A stretch of DNA of 64,000 bases from positions 1,984,001 through 2,048,000 of the forward strand of contig CP073016.1 of NCBI GenBank assembly GCA_025370075.1. Direction: 5' to 3'. Origin of the DNA: Chryseotalea sp. WA131a (GTDB taxonomy: Bacteria > Bacteroidota > Bacteroidia > Cytophagales > Cyclobacteriaceae). This document shows, one piece after another, positions 44,431-54,173 of the stretch; position 1 is the first letter of the stretch, and each line of letters opens with the position of its first letter. The position numbers were made by a program, and so were the translations under genes. The notes under the pieces were generated by a model. The model had not been told where the DNA came from. It made no database searches and worked only from the letters and a program-made list of their open reading frames with translations.

Positions 44431-45823
44431 CCCAGATTTTGCAGTAGAACTATTCAGTCAGACTTAGTGGCAGGTTTATATTTTGGACATTTGAGAATAA
44501 TCCATCATACCATTGCCTTCTTTTGAGTGGGACGGACATTTTCAGTACCCATTTTTGGGCTTCTTGCTCTACCCAACTTCCAACTGCAAAGCAGTTGAAC
44601 CTTAATGTGGAAAGCTTGGGCTGTGGCTGTTTTTGATGGGTTATTTGCCGGAATAGGCTCATCAAATTATAGGCTACCATCACAAAGCGCATAGCTGTTT
44701 CAGTAGCACAAAAACTATCCATGCAAAAGCCTTCTGTACCGAAATCTTCTTTCAACTCCTTGATCCTGTTTTCGGCATCACCCCTGCGCTTATATTGTTC
44801 CCATATTTCTGTTGCCGGCAGGGCTTGGTTAGTGACAAAGGCATGGTACCTTTTGCGGTACACTTTTTCGTCCGCTATGCCCATGCTGCTGAATAATGTC
44901 TTGAGCTTCTTACCCGTTGCCCTGGCCCTGATTTCTTCACTTTGTTTGATGACCACAATCCTACGGGCTTTGCCCCAGCCGCCTTGCTGGTAGTTTATTT
45001 CCGATACCCATAAGCCTTCGCCTATCGCATTCCATTGGGTGATACCATAAATGCTGGCTTGTAAATTGGCATACAGCTTACAGGCAATGACGTAGGGGAT
45101 ATTTCTCTGCTCAATGAAATCCAAGACTGTACCGGTACAAAACCCACTATCGGCCCTGAACAACCCTACTGTTTTGTTTTTGAGGATGGCAAAGGTCTCT
45201 TCTAAAAAATGGATGCAGTTGCTGTTGCTCCCTGTATTGCCGCTGCGGTTCCAGCAATTGGCCACCATGCGTATGTCATTGACAAAAGCAAACAAGGGAT
45301 GATGGCTGCCACGGCCAGGCTTCTTGGGGTTGTACCCTTTTTTGCTGCCTTCCTGTTCCCCGTAACGGGTGATCACACTGCTGTCCATATCCAACGTATA
45401 ATTGTCGAATTGGATCTGCTCAAAAAACCACGTGTACAGTTCAATGAAAATTTGGTGGTTCATTGAGGGCGTAAACTTTTTAAAGAACCGCCCGAAGGTG
45501 GTCCCCGAAGCAACCCGCTTCCATCCAAATATCTGGCGCAACACTTCATCAACCCGCACCACCGCTGTGTGACTAAAACGAAAGCAACCAATCCAGATGC
45601 CCACCCAAAAACTCTCTATTATACCCACGGCATCTATCCGGTTGTTACTCTTGCTCTCAGGCAAACCAAGCTCGGCCAACTTCTTGCTGATCCCAGTTTG
45701 GTCAATCAATATTTTCATCTCTTTCATCCCGCCCCACGCTGTTACTAATTTATCGGTATAGTGGTGTTCCATATTCAAATATAAGACACCTTGTCACTAT
45801 TTCATTCTACTGCAAAATCTGGG
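44431..45823 (-). mobile_element. IS1380-family element, copy 3
   Basis: 1393 bp, the same terminal repeats, flanked by TTAA (44427-44430 and 45824-45827). Slightly diverged from copies 1 and 2. Inserted in a truncated IS3 remnant. Confidence 0.9.
44450..45778 (-). CDS. IS1380-family transposase (variant)
   Basis: 442 residues, nearly identical to the other two copies (for example Met for Val in LFSSMGIADEK and SLTE at the C-terminus). Catalytic motifs are intact. Confidence 0.9.
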   Translation of the reverse strand: MNMEHHYTDKLVTAWGGMKEMKILIDQTGISKKLAELGLPESKSNNRIDAVGIIESFWVGIWIGCFRFSHTAVVRVDEVLRQIFGWKRVASGTTFGRFFKKFTPSMNHQIFIELYTWFFEQIQFDNYTLDMDSSVITRYGEQEGSKKGYNPKKPGRGSHHPLFAFVNDIRMVANCWNRSGNTGSNSNCIHFLEETFAILKNKTVGLFRADSGFCTGTVLDFIEQRNIPYVIACKLYANLQASIYGITQWNAIGEGLWVSEINYQQGGWGKARRIVVIKQSEEIRARATGKKLKTLFSSMGIADEKVYRKRYHAFVTNQALPATEIWEQYKRRGDAENRIKELKEDFGTEGFCMDSFCATETAMRFVMVAYNLMSLFRQITHQKQPQPKLSTLRFNCFAVGSWVEQEAQKWVLKMSVPLKRRQWYDGLFSNVQNINLPLSLTE

Positions 45824-46419
45824 TTAAACAGCCTTTGCTCCAGCCCCTGCACCATAACCTGACCTGGTCGATGGATTTCATTCACGATGGCCTTTTGCAT
45901 GGAAAACCATTCCGGGCTTTTAACGTCATCGATGATTTTAACCGTGAAATACTCAACATCACCATCGATACCAGCCTGACCAGCAAGCGCGTGGTCTGTG
46001 AACTTGACCGCGTAGTGGAATGGCGCGGGAAACCCGAGCGGCTCCGTGTCGATAACGGCCCTGAGTTTATCGCCCAGGCGTTGAAAGATTGGTGTGGTGA
46101 GAGCATCGAACTTGTGTTCATCGAGAAGGGCAAGCCGCAACAAAACGGATACATCGAGCGATTCAATCGAACGTACCGCGAAGAAGTGCTAGATGCTTAT
46201 GCCTTTGAAAACCTTAACCAGGCACGGCTCCTCACGCAAGCTTGGATGTGGGTCTACAACAATGAAAGGCCGCACAGCTCCCTAGGATACAGAACACCTT
46301 CGCAGTTCCTGTTGAAATATGGAAAACTCCACCACCCGTTGAGCGGGGTGGAGTTTCCCACATTCCAACAGGATGCCAAGTTCACCTGGAAATCTTTAAT
46401 TTTGGATGCTACTAAGTAA
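45824..46419 (+). pseudogene. IS3-family OrfB, 5'-truncated
   Basis: The frame KQPLLQPLHHNLTWSMDFIHDGLLHGKPF has the first catalytic Asp, then RVDNGPEFIAQ and NGYIERFNRTYREEVLD with the remaining Asp and Glu, and the ending YNNERPHSSLGYRTPSQFL. OrfA and the OrfB N-terminus are missing, cut near 44425 and by the IS1380. The 3' end of the element is near 46430. Inactive remnant. Confidence 0.8.
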
Positions 46420-46430
46420 GGGGAGCTTTC

Positions 46431-46747
46431 AGTACAACAAGCTGACTACAAAACAAAATTTGTCATCGTGACATACCCAAACAGCGAAGTATTGACTTCA
46501 GCAAAGCATGTAGCAGCTTGTTTATAAAATTATCGGTTTAATCAAAGAAGCTTGTAGTGCCAACCCTTGTGGTATCTACTCATAGGATGCTGGTAATGGA
46601 TAATGAAAAAAAACTTGCAGATATGGAAACGTAAAACTAATTTTAAACGACCAACAGAATAACTTGAGAAGGCAGGGGGCTAAAACAACCTCTTGCTTTC
46701 AAAAGAAATTTATTTCTCGCTATTGACAACTATCCTATATACATAGG
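46431..46747 (-). mobile_element. Remnant of the IS1111-like IS110 element (non-coding end)
   Basis: This matches the first ~315 bp of 17189-18760 in reverse (from CCTATGTATATAGG to GTAGTCAGCTTGTTGTAC). It adjoins GCTAACAAAATGT of the duplicated membrane-protein cassette, so the cassette and the IS were copied together. It is cut by the IS3 remnant. Confidence 0.8.
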
Positions 46748-46768
46748 ACATTTTGTTAGCGGGCGTTT

Positions 46769-47239
46769 TCATATACCCAGTTCTTTCTTTTTCTTTTTGA
46801 TAAATTCTCCCATGTCGCTTATGTCCGTCACAAAGCCCGCTATATTAAAGTATTTTGGTTCTGTGTTAAACCATAAAATACTTTCGTTGCCCCTAGTTTT
46901 AATTTTATAAAGTGGTGGGTGAACAAACTGGATTTGCGAAATGCTTTCTACGTCCAACCAGTTAACGACAACGTCTTGTCCGTGGTGTTCAATTTGAATT
47001 GTCTGGTTACCAAGTTTTACAACTGCAAACTTGTCCTTAATGGCAATGAAAGTCAGGATAAAAAACAGTCCAAAAAGTCCAAGTATAGAAGTTACGAAAA
47101 TGTCTCTAGTTCCTTTTTCGCCATTGATTGTCATTGAATCTGGCATGAACCAAGATGTCAAAGCGAGTACCAGGATTAAGAGTCCAACGAAAAGAAGTCC
47201 GTATTTAAAAAGTCGATAATATAATTTGTCACTTTGCAT
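46769..47239 (-). CDS. Small two-helix membrane protein (cassette copy 2)
   Basis: The encoded 156 residues are identical to 16697-17167. Identity extends through the cassette back to the core GTTAGCG at 47278 and stops there: the upstream attC is type B here but type A in copy 1. Such a break exactly at the recombination point is what integrase-mediated cassette movement or duplication leaves. Confidence 0.75.
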   Translation of the reverse strand: MQSDKLYYRLFKYGLLFVGLLILVLALTSWFMPDSMTINGEKGTRDIFVTSILGLFGLFFILTFIAIKDKFAVVKLGNQTIQIEHHGQDVVVNWLDVESISQIQFVHPPLYKIKTRGNESILWFNTEPKYFNIAGFVTDISDMGEFIKKKKKELGI

Positions 47240-47271
47240 AAGCTGTCGTTTGGTACGTCCGCGAAAATGCC

Positions 47272-47402
47272 CGCTAACGTTTGGCTTGTGGCAGGCGGGC
47301 AAATAAAAACCTTCGCCCTTTCCCACGTGATAAAGATAAATAAAGAACTACACACTTCAATGACGCACCGTCCCGCCCGCTTGCAACAAGCTTTTGTTAT
47401 GG
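47272..47402 (-). other. attC site, type B
   Basis: Minus strand CCATAAC, then AAAGCTTGTTGCAAGCGGGC, to GCCCGCCTGCCACAAGCC and core GTTAGCG. TATCTTTA reads toward the membrane protein gene. Confidence 0.85.
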
Positions 47403-47409
47403 CACGTTT

Positions 47410-48666
47410 TCACTTCCTGTCAAAAAACTCCATTAACGTCTTGTTGAAACGTTCTGGGTTTTCCCATGGTTCGAAGTGCGTCCCCTTGTCAAATATTACC
47501 AAGTCTGCTCGTGAAATTTTACTTGCAATTAGCTTTGTATGATTTTCTTTGATAACGTCCTTGGAGCCAGCCATTACCAAAGTCGGACATTTGATTTTGT
47601 TAAGACTATCAGGATTTATTTTTGGTTCATTCAGAAGAAGGTCAATCATCTCAATTCTAAACATATCGTTTTGCCTTTTTTGCTTTATCAACTGCTCTTT
47701 CTCCTTTTTTAACTGATCATTAATTTCGTCCCGAATGGAAGTATTATTGTTAAATAGATTTGCTCCCATTATTGCTAAACGTTTGACCTTATCGGGGTGA
47801 TTCATTGCTAGAATTAGGCCTATATTACCACCATCGCTCCAGCCAAAAACGTTTACGTTTTTGTAATTCAATTTATCTAACAAAGAGTTAACATCATCTG
47901 CGATTAGTTCGTAAGTTATTTTTCTGTCGTCTTTGGTGGTGTTACCTTGACCACGCGAGTCAACGGCTACAACAAAAAATTGCTTTTCCAGCACTGGGAT
48001 TTGCTTGCTAAACGAATCAATTGACATGGAATTACCATGAAGTAGTAAGATGGTATCACCTTTACCGTACGTCTCGTAGTGAATATTTATTCCATTTGCG
48101 GATACAAATTTACCTTTGAGGGACTTAATGTTTGTATTCACCAGCAAACAGTAACTTCCCTCAGATGGGTTATCACCCACTAAATGGGTTTCAAATCCAA
48201 GATCAAAGAACGATTTCCAGTCGGTCTTAGATGATTGCTCTTCAAATCCTGGATTAACCAAATCTAGCTTCTCCCAGTTTCCATTTTTTCCTTTTATATC
48301 TACACTAAAATTGTCAAAATAGAATTTACCTTTTCCTAAGTACATCGCACCTATAAATAGTCTTTGGGCACCGTTATCAATTTTACCTTCGATTATGTAT
48401 TGATTCCAGCTGTCAGTTGTTATTGGACGGTCTTTCATATTGTCGAGGAAACTATAACCTTTCTTTTTATCCACTCTTGCCATTAGCCTTGCACTAGCTT
48501 CACCGTTGGCGCAATTAGCTCTAACAAATCCCTTAAACCTAAATTCGCCTCCTTGGTATGCTGTCACATCAAAGTTTTGTGAAAATCCATCCCAATCCTG
48601 AGCTTTTGAATATTGAGTAATTAACAGAACCGCTAGGAAACATTGAAAAAATGGGATCTTCTTCAT
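47410..48666 (-). CDS. Secreted alpha/beta hydrolase with N-terminal beta domain
   Basis: A 418-residue protein. Signal peptide MKKIPFFQCFLAVLLITQYSKAQ, a ~170-residue beta-sandwich/carbohydrate-binding-like domain, then an alpha/beta hydrolase domain: LLLHGNSMS (oxyanion loop), nucleophile elbow FGWSDGGNIG, Asp in GSKDVI, and His in KGTHFEPWENPE. The substrate is unknown. It lies 24 bp downstream of the erythromycin-esterase-like gene in the same cassette (GTTATGGCAC...GTGCCATAAC), so the two may act together. Confidence 0.8.
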   Translation of the reverse strand: MKKIPFFQCFLAVLLITQYSKAQDWDGFSQNFDVTAYQGGEFRFKGFVRANCANGEASARLMARVDKKKGYSFLDNMKDRPITTDSWNQYIIEGKIDNGAQRLFIGAMYLGKGKFYFDNFSVDIKGKNGNWEKLDLVNPGFEEQSSKTDWKSFFDLGFETHLVGDNPSEGSYCLLVNTNIKSLKGKFVSANGINIHYETYGKGDTILLLHGNSMSIDSFSKQIPVLEKQFFVVAVDSRGQGNTTKDDRKITYELIADDVNSLLDKLNYKNVNVFGWSDGGNIGLILAMNHPDKVKRLAIMGANLFNNNTSIRDEINDQLKKEKEQLIKQKRQNDMFRIEMIDLLLNEPKINPDSLNKIKCPTLVMAGSKDVIKENHTKLIASKISRADLVIFDKGTHFEPWENPERFNKTLMEFFDRK

Positions 48667-48690
48667 TTTTTTGAGCTTTATCTAATGTAT

Positions 48691-49935
48691 CTATTTCTGC
48701 ACACGTAATGTTATAGGAGTCATTTGCTTTATGAAAAGTATTCCATCGAAAACACGATTCCAATTTCCTACTAGCTCATCGTGAAAAAATCCAGCCATTC
48801 TAAATTTAGACTCTATACCGCACGACTGGAAATTTACAAACGAGTAATCAAATCCATTTGTATTCAAAAAACTTTCAATGCTACCTTTAGTCCTAGGTTT
48901 CATTTCAATGTTTCTAAAGTTATCTTCAGGTACGGATCGCACTCCTTTGTAACTTACTAGTCCAATTGAGTAAATGTTGTCGTTCATAAGTTCCGATAAA
49001 TAATCACCCATTGCGGCAGCCTTAGTATTTTCAAAGTACTTATCCCTCATTACCTCTGAACTCACATTTCTAGCAATATGATAATTGGCAGCCCAAACAA
49101 TGATTTTCTGATTCTTGTACTTTTCGGTAGTTAGCCAAGCTATATTATCGGCCATTTGCTTGTCACGGATGTTTCCGCTTGACCACCAGTTTTTCCTAGT
49201 GTGTGCATCCTTCTGCCACCATGCTGTTCCAAGGGCCAAGAGATTCTTAAATTCTTGTCTCCAAAAAATTGCTTGGTAGTCACTTCTTTCGGCTAGTTCA
49301 CTTAAAGTCGTATTGATTTGGTTTAAAAAAATCTTTTGATCATTCACTTCAGGAATGAACGTAATCCCCTTCGTTAGCAAATCAACTAAAATGGATTTAA
49401 ACATTGGATTGTTAGGAATACGTGAATTTCTAGTTATCGAATCAACACTCTTTACGTATTGTTCTATTTCAATCTTTCTAAGAAATGGCAAATCAATTCC
49501 GGCTAATTGGATTTCCTTGGTCTTAGCTATTTCGAAAAGTGGCTGCATTTCAACTGAATTAGCCCAGTGTTTGTAGACAAGTGACTTTTCCACCTCTTCA
49601 ATATTTGCTTGGTCTTTTACGAATTTGTCCCACGTGGTCAATGTGCTGTAAAATGGAGTTTCAAATGCAACTATTTTAAAGCCTAACTTTTTATTAAGAA
49701 ATTTAATCAGTCTTATTTTAGCTTCGAAAGCTGCTCCATCACCGTGTTCTTGTTCACCCAATAAAACGATTCGTTTCGACTCTAAAATGGGAACAAGAAA
49801 CTCGAGATCACTAAAACTAGTGTCAGTCGGATTTATTGTCCGTATTGACGATGTGCAGTTCTCAATTAATTTGAAATCCTGTCCGCTTAAATTTGAAAAA
49901 ATCAAAAAAAGTCCTACTGCTAAAAGTCTCTTCAT
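48691..49935 (-). CDS. Erythromycin-esterase-family protein, exported
   Basis: Start ATG 49935 gives signal peptide MKRLLAVGLFLIFSNLSGQ and ~395 mature residues. Family signatures: VLLGEQEHGDGAAFEAKI (the GE..HG motif with catalytic His), IVAFETPF (Glu), and IVWAANYHIARN (second His). Ere enzymes hydrolyse the macrolactone ring of macrolides, but many homologues have other or unknown substrates; an exported form makes the assignment less certain. First gene of a two-gene cassette. Confidence 0.8.
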   Translation of the reverse strand: MKRLLAVGLFLIFSNLSGQDFKLIENCTSSIRTINPTDTSFSDLEFLVPILESKRIVLLGEQEHGDGAAFEAKIRLIKFLNKKLGFKIVAFETPFYSTLTTWDKFVKDQANIEEVEKSLVYKHWANSVEMQPLFEIAKTKEIQLAGIDLPFLRKIEIEQYVKSVDSITRNSRIPNNPMFKSILVDLLTKGITFIPEVNDQKIFLNQINTTLSELAERSDYQAIFWRQEFKNLLALGTAWWQKDAHTRKNWWSSGNIRDKQMADNIAWLTTEKYKNQKIIVWAANYHIARNVSSEVMRDKYFENTKAAAMGDYLSELMNDNIYSIGLVSYKGVRSVPEDNFRNIEMKPRTKGSIESFLNTNGFDYSFVNFQSCGIESKFRMAGFFHDELVGNWNRVFDGILFIKQMTPITLRVQK

Positions 49936-50097
49936 GTCGGTAATACTAAGTTGCTTGGTTGTCTCGAAAATGTGCCATAACGTGAGTATTTGCGTTCGAG
50001 CGGGGCTTTCGAAGCCGCGTCCTGTTCCCGAAACCAAACGTTGAACGAAGATAACACTTTGAGCTTACACGTCACCGCACCATTGCGCAAACATTTT

Positions 50098-51834
50098 GTG
50101 CCTGTTGCACAACTACTTTATAAATATACTAATGAAAATTATCTTTGCACCATGCAAGGACGAAAAGACCTCTCACCAAAAATCATGTACCAGGTCCACT
50201 TGGACATGCTTGTCCCCCAAGACAATTTCTACAGAAAACTGGACGCTGCCCTCAACCTCCATTTCCTCTACAAAGCCACCAGTAAGTACTATGGCTCAGA
50301 GGGAAATGAAAGTATAGACCCGGTGGTGTTCTTCAAAATTATCTTGGTGGGATATTTCAACAACATCAATAGCGACCGCCAGTTGCTGCGCCACTGCTCC
50401 AACTGTTTGGACGTGCGCTTGTTCCTCCGCTACGATATTGATGAAGAGCTGCCCTGGTTCAGCACCATCAGCCGAACACGCCAACTCTATGGGGAAGAAG
50501 TATTCATCACCTTGTTCAAAAAGATCCTCAGCCTCTGTGTTGACAAAGGAATGGTGCGTGGCAAGCGGCAAGCAATCGACAGTGCCTTCATCAAAGCCAA
50601 TGCCAGCTTGGGCTCCCTTATTGAAAAGGAAATCACAGACGATGCCCAAGCTTATGCCGATGAACTCAACGAAGGCAGCGAAGAAAAGATAAAGCATGGG
50701 GACAAAGCGAAAAGCACCGTTACCACAGAAAAGAAAAAGCAAGTAGATCAACATCATGCTTGGAAGGCAGAAGCCTATCATGGTCAACCAAGCAATACCA
50801 ACCCCAAGCAAGTAGATGAACACGGCAACTTGATACGCCCCAGGTTCTTGAGCAACCACACCCACCATTCCCCCACCGACCCTGATGCGCGCATATCCGT
50901 AAAGCCCGGCAAGGCACGGCAGTTGAATTACCTTGGGCAAGTGGCCGTGGACGATGCCCACCATGTCATCACAGGGGCATGTGCCGATTTTGCTGACAAA
51001 AGGGACTCCCAATGTATGGCCAATATCCTTGATCTCACACAAGAAAATCTAGCCGACAACAACATGGCACTACAGGAAATCACGGCCGACACCGGCTACT
51101 CTAGCGGTGAGGCATTAAAGTACCTGAAGGAAAAAAATGTGGATGCCTACATCCCCAACTTTGGGCAATACATAGCGCACCGCGAAGGGTTTATCTACAA
51201 TCAACAGAAAGATCAGTATGGATGCCAGCGTGGGAAAAAAGCAATACTGCCCTGCAAAGGTGAAAGATCAGATCGCAAAGGGTATCAGAAAAAAACATAT
51301 CGGAGCAGCGAATCGGTTTGCAAAGATTGTCCCCTGCGCGTGGCCTGTTGCGGCAAGAGCACCAAGTTTAAAAAGATAGAGGACAGCATCCATAAACCAC
51401 TCTACGATGTGATGCATAAAAAAATGCAAACACCCTATGCCAAACAAATGGGCCGCATCCGCAGCAAAACAGTTGAGCCCGTGTTGGGTACGTTGATCAA
51501 CTTTATGAACATGAAGCGTGTGAACACGCGGGGCATACGCCAAGCCAACAAGCATGTGATCATGGCCGCACTGGCATACAACTTGAAAAAGTATTTACGT
51601 TTTGAATCTCCAAAAGTGACTGCCATGATAAAGAAAATGGAACTGTTGGGGGAAACCACGGCCACATTTTCATCGCCATTCCTGTGCTTGGTAAAATCGG
51701 TTATGGCATCACCATTTTTCCGCACTCTGTTTTCCGCCCCACACATCACTGTCCCTTAAAACGAACCTGATAAAGCCATTTTTGGCTTGAATTTCCTAAA
51801 CCCACCTTTTTTTGAAGAGTTGCGCATCAGCTAC
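50098..51834 (+). mobile_element. IS1182-family-like element, copy 3
   Basis: 1737 bp, identical in length and terminal sequence to copies 1 and 2. It again lies four bases from an attC AAC on its left, and its right junction lies in a type D attC at the equivalent place. Hybrid flanks imply recombination between copies. Confidence 0.85.
50152..51759 (+). CDS. IS1182-family-like transposase
   Basis: Same 535-residue product as the other two copies, start ATG 50152. Frames extending further 5' run through the attC and are not expected to be used. Confidence 0.88.
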   Translation: MQGRKDLSPKIMYQVHLDMLVPQDNFYRKLDAALNLHFLYKATSKYYGSEGNESIDPVVFFKIILVGYFNNINSDRQLLRHCSNCLDVRLFLRYDIDEELPWFSTISRTRQLYGEEVFITLFKKILSLCVDKGMVRGKRQAIDSAFIKANASLGSLIEKEITDDAQAYADELNEGSEEKIKHGDKAKSTVTTEKKKQVDQHHAWKAEAYHGQPSNTNPKQVDEHGNLIRPRFLSNHTHHSPTDPDARISVKPGKARQLNYLGQVAVDDAHHVITGACADFADKRDSQCMANILDLTQENLADNNMALQEITADTGYSSGEALKYLKEKNVDAYIPNFGQYIAHREGFIYNQQKDQYGCQRGKKAILPCKGERSDRKGYQKKTYRSSESVCKDCPLRVACCGKSTKFKKIEDSIHKPLYDVMHKKMQTPYAKQMGRIRSKTVEPVLGTLINFMNMKRVNTRGIRQANKHVIMAALAYNLKKYLRFESPKVTAMIKKMELLGETTATFSSPFLCLVKSVMASPFFRTLFSAPHITVP

Positions 51835-51859
51835 CAGTGTTAGCGGCTGGCGTTCCTTC

Positions 51860-52339
51860 TCACTTATTGTAATTCTCAGGTGTTGTCGTCTTGAAACTGT
51901 ATTTAATTCCTTCCGCTGTCTCAAAAGACTCTGGAACTTGGGTTGATCTTCGCTTGTACGTCCCGTCAACCGTAACACCTTGTCCGAAGCCGCAGTCATA
52001 AGATTTTTCAATTGTCGCGATTGTCAAAGTGTTGTTTAAAAATTTCATTGTCCAACGGCAACCTTTGTCTTTTGTTTCAAATGTTCCTTTTTCGCCTTCT
52101 ATTTTTAATCGTCCGAAGAGAGAACCCATGTTGTATGAAGGTGCTCCGCGATTCAGGTCGACATATAACAAAATTGTGTTGTCTGTCTCTGGATAAACTA
52201 GAACCGTCCCCGAAGCCTTGTCACTGCCCAAACTGTATGAAAAAGTCCCAGCGAGTCTTGAAGTGCTTAAGACTTTTTGCTGTCCGAAGCTTAATATAGA
52301 AAAACAAACAAATGTCAGAATACTTATAAGTCGTCCCAT
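51860..52339 (-). CDS. Secreted cassette protein of unknown function
   Basis: A 159-residue protein with signal peptide MGRLISILTFVCFSILSFGQ and a beta-rich mature part (LAGTFSYSLGSDKASGTVLVYPE, GCRWTMKFLNNTLTIAT, CGFGQGVTVDGTYKR) with two Cys. No known family. Its cassette ends GCCGCTAAC, which should pair with a start GTTAGCGGC. The actual upstream core, beyond the IS110 element, is GTTGGT; the matching GTTAGC core precedes the other IS110 copy at 63.4 kb. Confidence 0.6.
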   Translation of the reverse strand: MGRLISILTFVCFSILSFGQQKVLSTSRLAGTFSYSLGSDKASGTVLVYPETDNTILLYVDLNRGAPSYNMGSLFGRLKIEGEKGTFETKDKGCRWTMKFLNNTLTIATIEKSYDCGFGQGVTVDGTYKRRSTQVPESFETAEGIKYSFKTTTPENYNK

Positions 52340-52364
52340 AGTTGTTGAGTTACTCTGTCAACGC

Positions 52365-54036
52365 TTCTGACTAACGTTTCACAAGTTGCTGATATTCAAT
52401 TGCAATCCGAGGTCGTCAGGTGTTATATCAAACTTATGAATTAGCTTTTTCATTTCCATTACTTTCCTCTTTCTTTTTTGATCTAGGAATTCATAGGTGT
52501 TTTCCGGCTTGTATGGGATCTTCTTGACCAGCATGTTCCAAATGATGACGGCCAGCTTTCTTGCTGTTGCTGAAATAGCTGACACCCTTCCTTTGCGAAA
52601 GGCGATCCGTTTGAAGAAATCGGATAGCGCTGTGCCTTTTAGGTTCCCAATCACATTGGCTGCATTGCGCAGTGCAATTTTTAAGCGGTTGCTACCTTTG
52701 GGTATTCTGTTGCTCAGTACTTTCCCACCACTGATTTTGTTATTGGGCGATAGCCTGAGCCATGAAGCAAACTGCTTGGCGGTATCAAATTTATATATCC
52801 CATTCCCAACCTCACTCATGATGGTAAGAACCGTGGAATGGCCCAGCCCTTCAATGGATAATAAGTCTGTGCCTTCAAAGTATTGATATGAGAGCAGGTT
52901 GATGTCAATGTTCTTGGGGTTGTTCTTGTTCACCCGCTTATGTACCTTCTTTTCAATATGGTGTTGCTTTTTATTCTCGTCACTGCTGATTTGCGCTTTC
53001 AATAAAGTATTGATCTCTGCGTCACACTCCTCTATACGTGACTGAAGGGTAACATACATTTCATATTCGTGCCTCAGGGCAAAAAGATAATCCTTACGCC
53101 CATTATATTGCAATGCCTTGGCGATCTCCTCTTCCGATTTCTTGCAGTTCCCATTGCGCAGGGAAGCCAGCTTTTCTGGATCGGTCTCACCCTTGCAGAT
53201 CGCTTTAATAATGGAAAGCCCTGTCAAGCCGGTCACATCATTGACCACTATATCCAAGCGGAAATTTAACAGCCGCAGGTACTTCTGTAATTTGCGTATT
53301 GTATCGGCACCCTGTTCTATCAAATTCATCCGATGACGGCAATACGTGCGGAGCTGTTCGGTTGCTTGATCGGGTAAAAAACTCCCGCTCAACAATCCAA
53401 GGGTGTGCAATTTTTGTATCCATTGACAATCCTGCACATCACTCTTCTTCCCTTTAATGTTCTTGGTGAACTTCCCGTTGCACAAAATTACCTCAAACCC
53501 AGCTCCTTGTAGTACGGTGAACAAATTCTGCCAATAGGTTCCTGTGCTTTCCATGGCCACCGTCTTTATCCCGTGATCGGACAACCATTTGGCAAGGGAC
53601 GATAAGTCTTCATTGTAAACACCAAACTCTTTCACATCCTCTTCTTTTTGCCCAACAGCAACAAAATGAGAACGGCTCCCAATATCAATTCCGGCTGCAT
53701 TGGGGTTGACTACTTCCATTGATAGATCTTTCATAAAACATTTTTTAAGTGATTGTTCAAAAATGCCCTAAGGGAATGTATCTTTGACATGAAAGTATTC
53801 TGAACGGGGTACTCGCGAGAGCCCACCACTGAAATCATCTCAAAGCCTTCTTGCTAGAACAGGAAGGCTTTTTACATTCCAACCAGGATTGCCTCGGGCT
53901 ATTATGCACCAACGCGTACATCGGCCTTGCAAAGGACTCCGTCAAGATAGCAAAATTTCAATCGATGGGAAGGTGTCCGGATGGACGTAACGTTAGCTTT
54001 GGAAATCAATTCTTTTTCAGAATAGGGAGGCTTGCC
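52365..54036 (-). mobile_element. IS110-family element (second type), copy 1
   Basis: A 1672-bp block shared with 61760-63431. It begins directly after an attC core (GTTGGT^GGCAAGCC) and ends GTTAGTCAGAA. The ~300 bp before the transposase (53735-54036) is non-coding and is the likely bridge-RNA region, as in IS110-group elements. Confidence 0.75.
52379..53734 (-). CDS. IS110-family DEDD transposase
   Basis: A 451-residue recombinase. RuvC-like acidic motifs AAGIDIGSRSHFVAVG, VAMESTGTYWQNL and KSDVQDCQWIQKL; C-terminal Transposase_20 domain with LLSIEGLGHSTVLTIMSEVG and KISGGKVLSNRIPKGSNRLK, where a Ser serves catalysis. Intact. Only distantly related to the IS1111-like type. Confidence 0.9.
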   Translation of the reverse strand: MKDLSMEVVNPNAAGIDIGSRSHFVAVGQKEEDVKEFGVYNEDLSSLAKWLSDHGIKTVAMESTGTYWQNLFTVLQGAGFEVILCNGKFTKNIKGKKSDVQDCQWIQKLHTLGLLSGSFLPDQATEQLRTYCRHRMNLIEQGADTIRKLQKYLRLLNFRLDIVVNDVTGLTGLSIIKAICKGETDPEKLASLRNGNCKKSEEEIAKALQYNGRKDYLFALRHEYEMYVTLQSRIEECDAEINTLLKAQISSDENKKQHHIEKKVHKRVNKNNPKNIDINLLSYQYFEGTDLLSIEGLGHSTVLTIMSEVGNGIYKFDTAKQFASWLRLSPNNKISGGKVLSNRIPKGSNRLKIALRNAANVIGNLKGTALSDFFKRIAFRKGRVSAISATARKLAVIIWNMLVKKIPYKPENTYEFLDQKRKRKVMEMKKLIHKFDITPDDLGLQLNISNL

Positions 54037-54164
54037 ACCAACGTTTGTGTTTGCGCAGTGGTGCGGTTTCGAAGCCGCGTCCTGTCCCCGACACAAAACG
54101 TTGAACGAAGATATAAACTTTGGGCTACACGTCACCGCACCATTGAAGAAACATTTTGTTGTGG
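54036..54164 (-). other. attC site, type D
   Basis: Minus strand CCACAAC, then AAAATGTTTCTTCAATGGTGCGG, to CCGCACCACTGCGCAAACAC and core GTTGGTG. The stem arms carry mismatches (TTCTTC versus GCGCAA). Confidence 0.82.
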
Positions 54165-54173
54165 CTTCGTTGC

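Larger units (their letters stand above)
49975..51845 (-). other. Chimeric attC (type D arm + type A arm) split by an IS1182-like element
   Basis: On the minus strand, CGCTAACACTG (51845-51835) is followed by the IS, then AAAATGTTTGCGCAATGG of a type D arm. After the shared centre comes a type A arm CCCCGCTCGAACGCAAATA and core GTTATGG. This is the reciprocal combination to 5441-6323. The bases flanking the IS differ (ACTG and AAAA). Confidence 0.72.
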
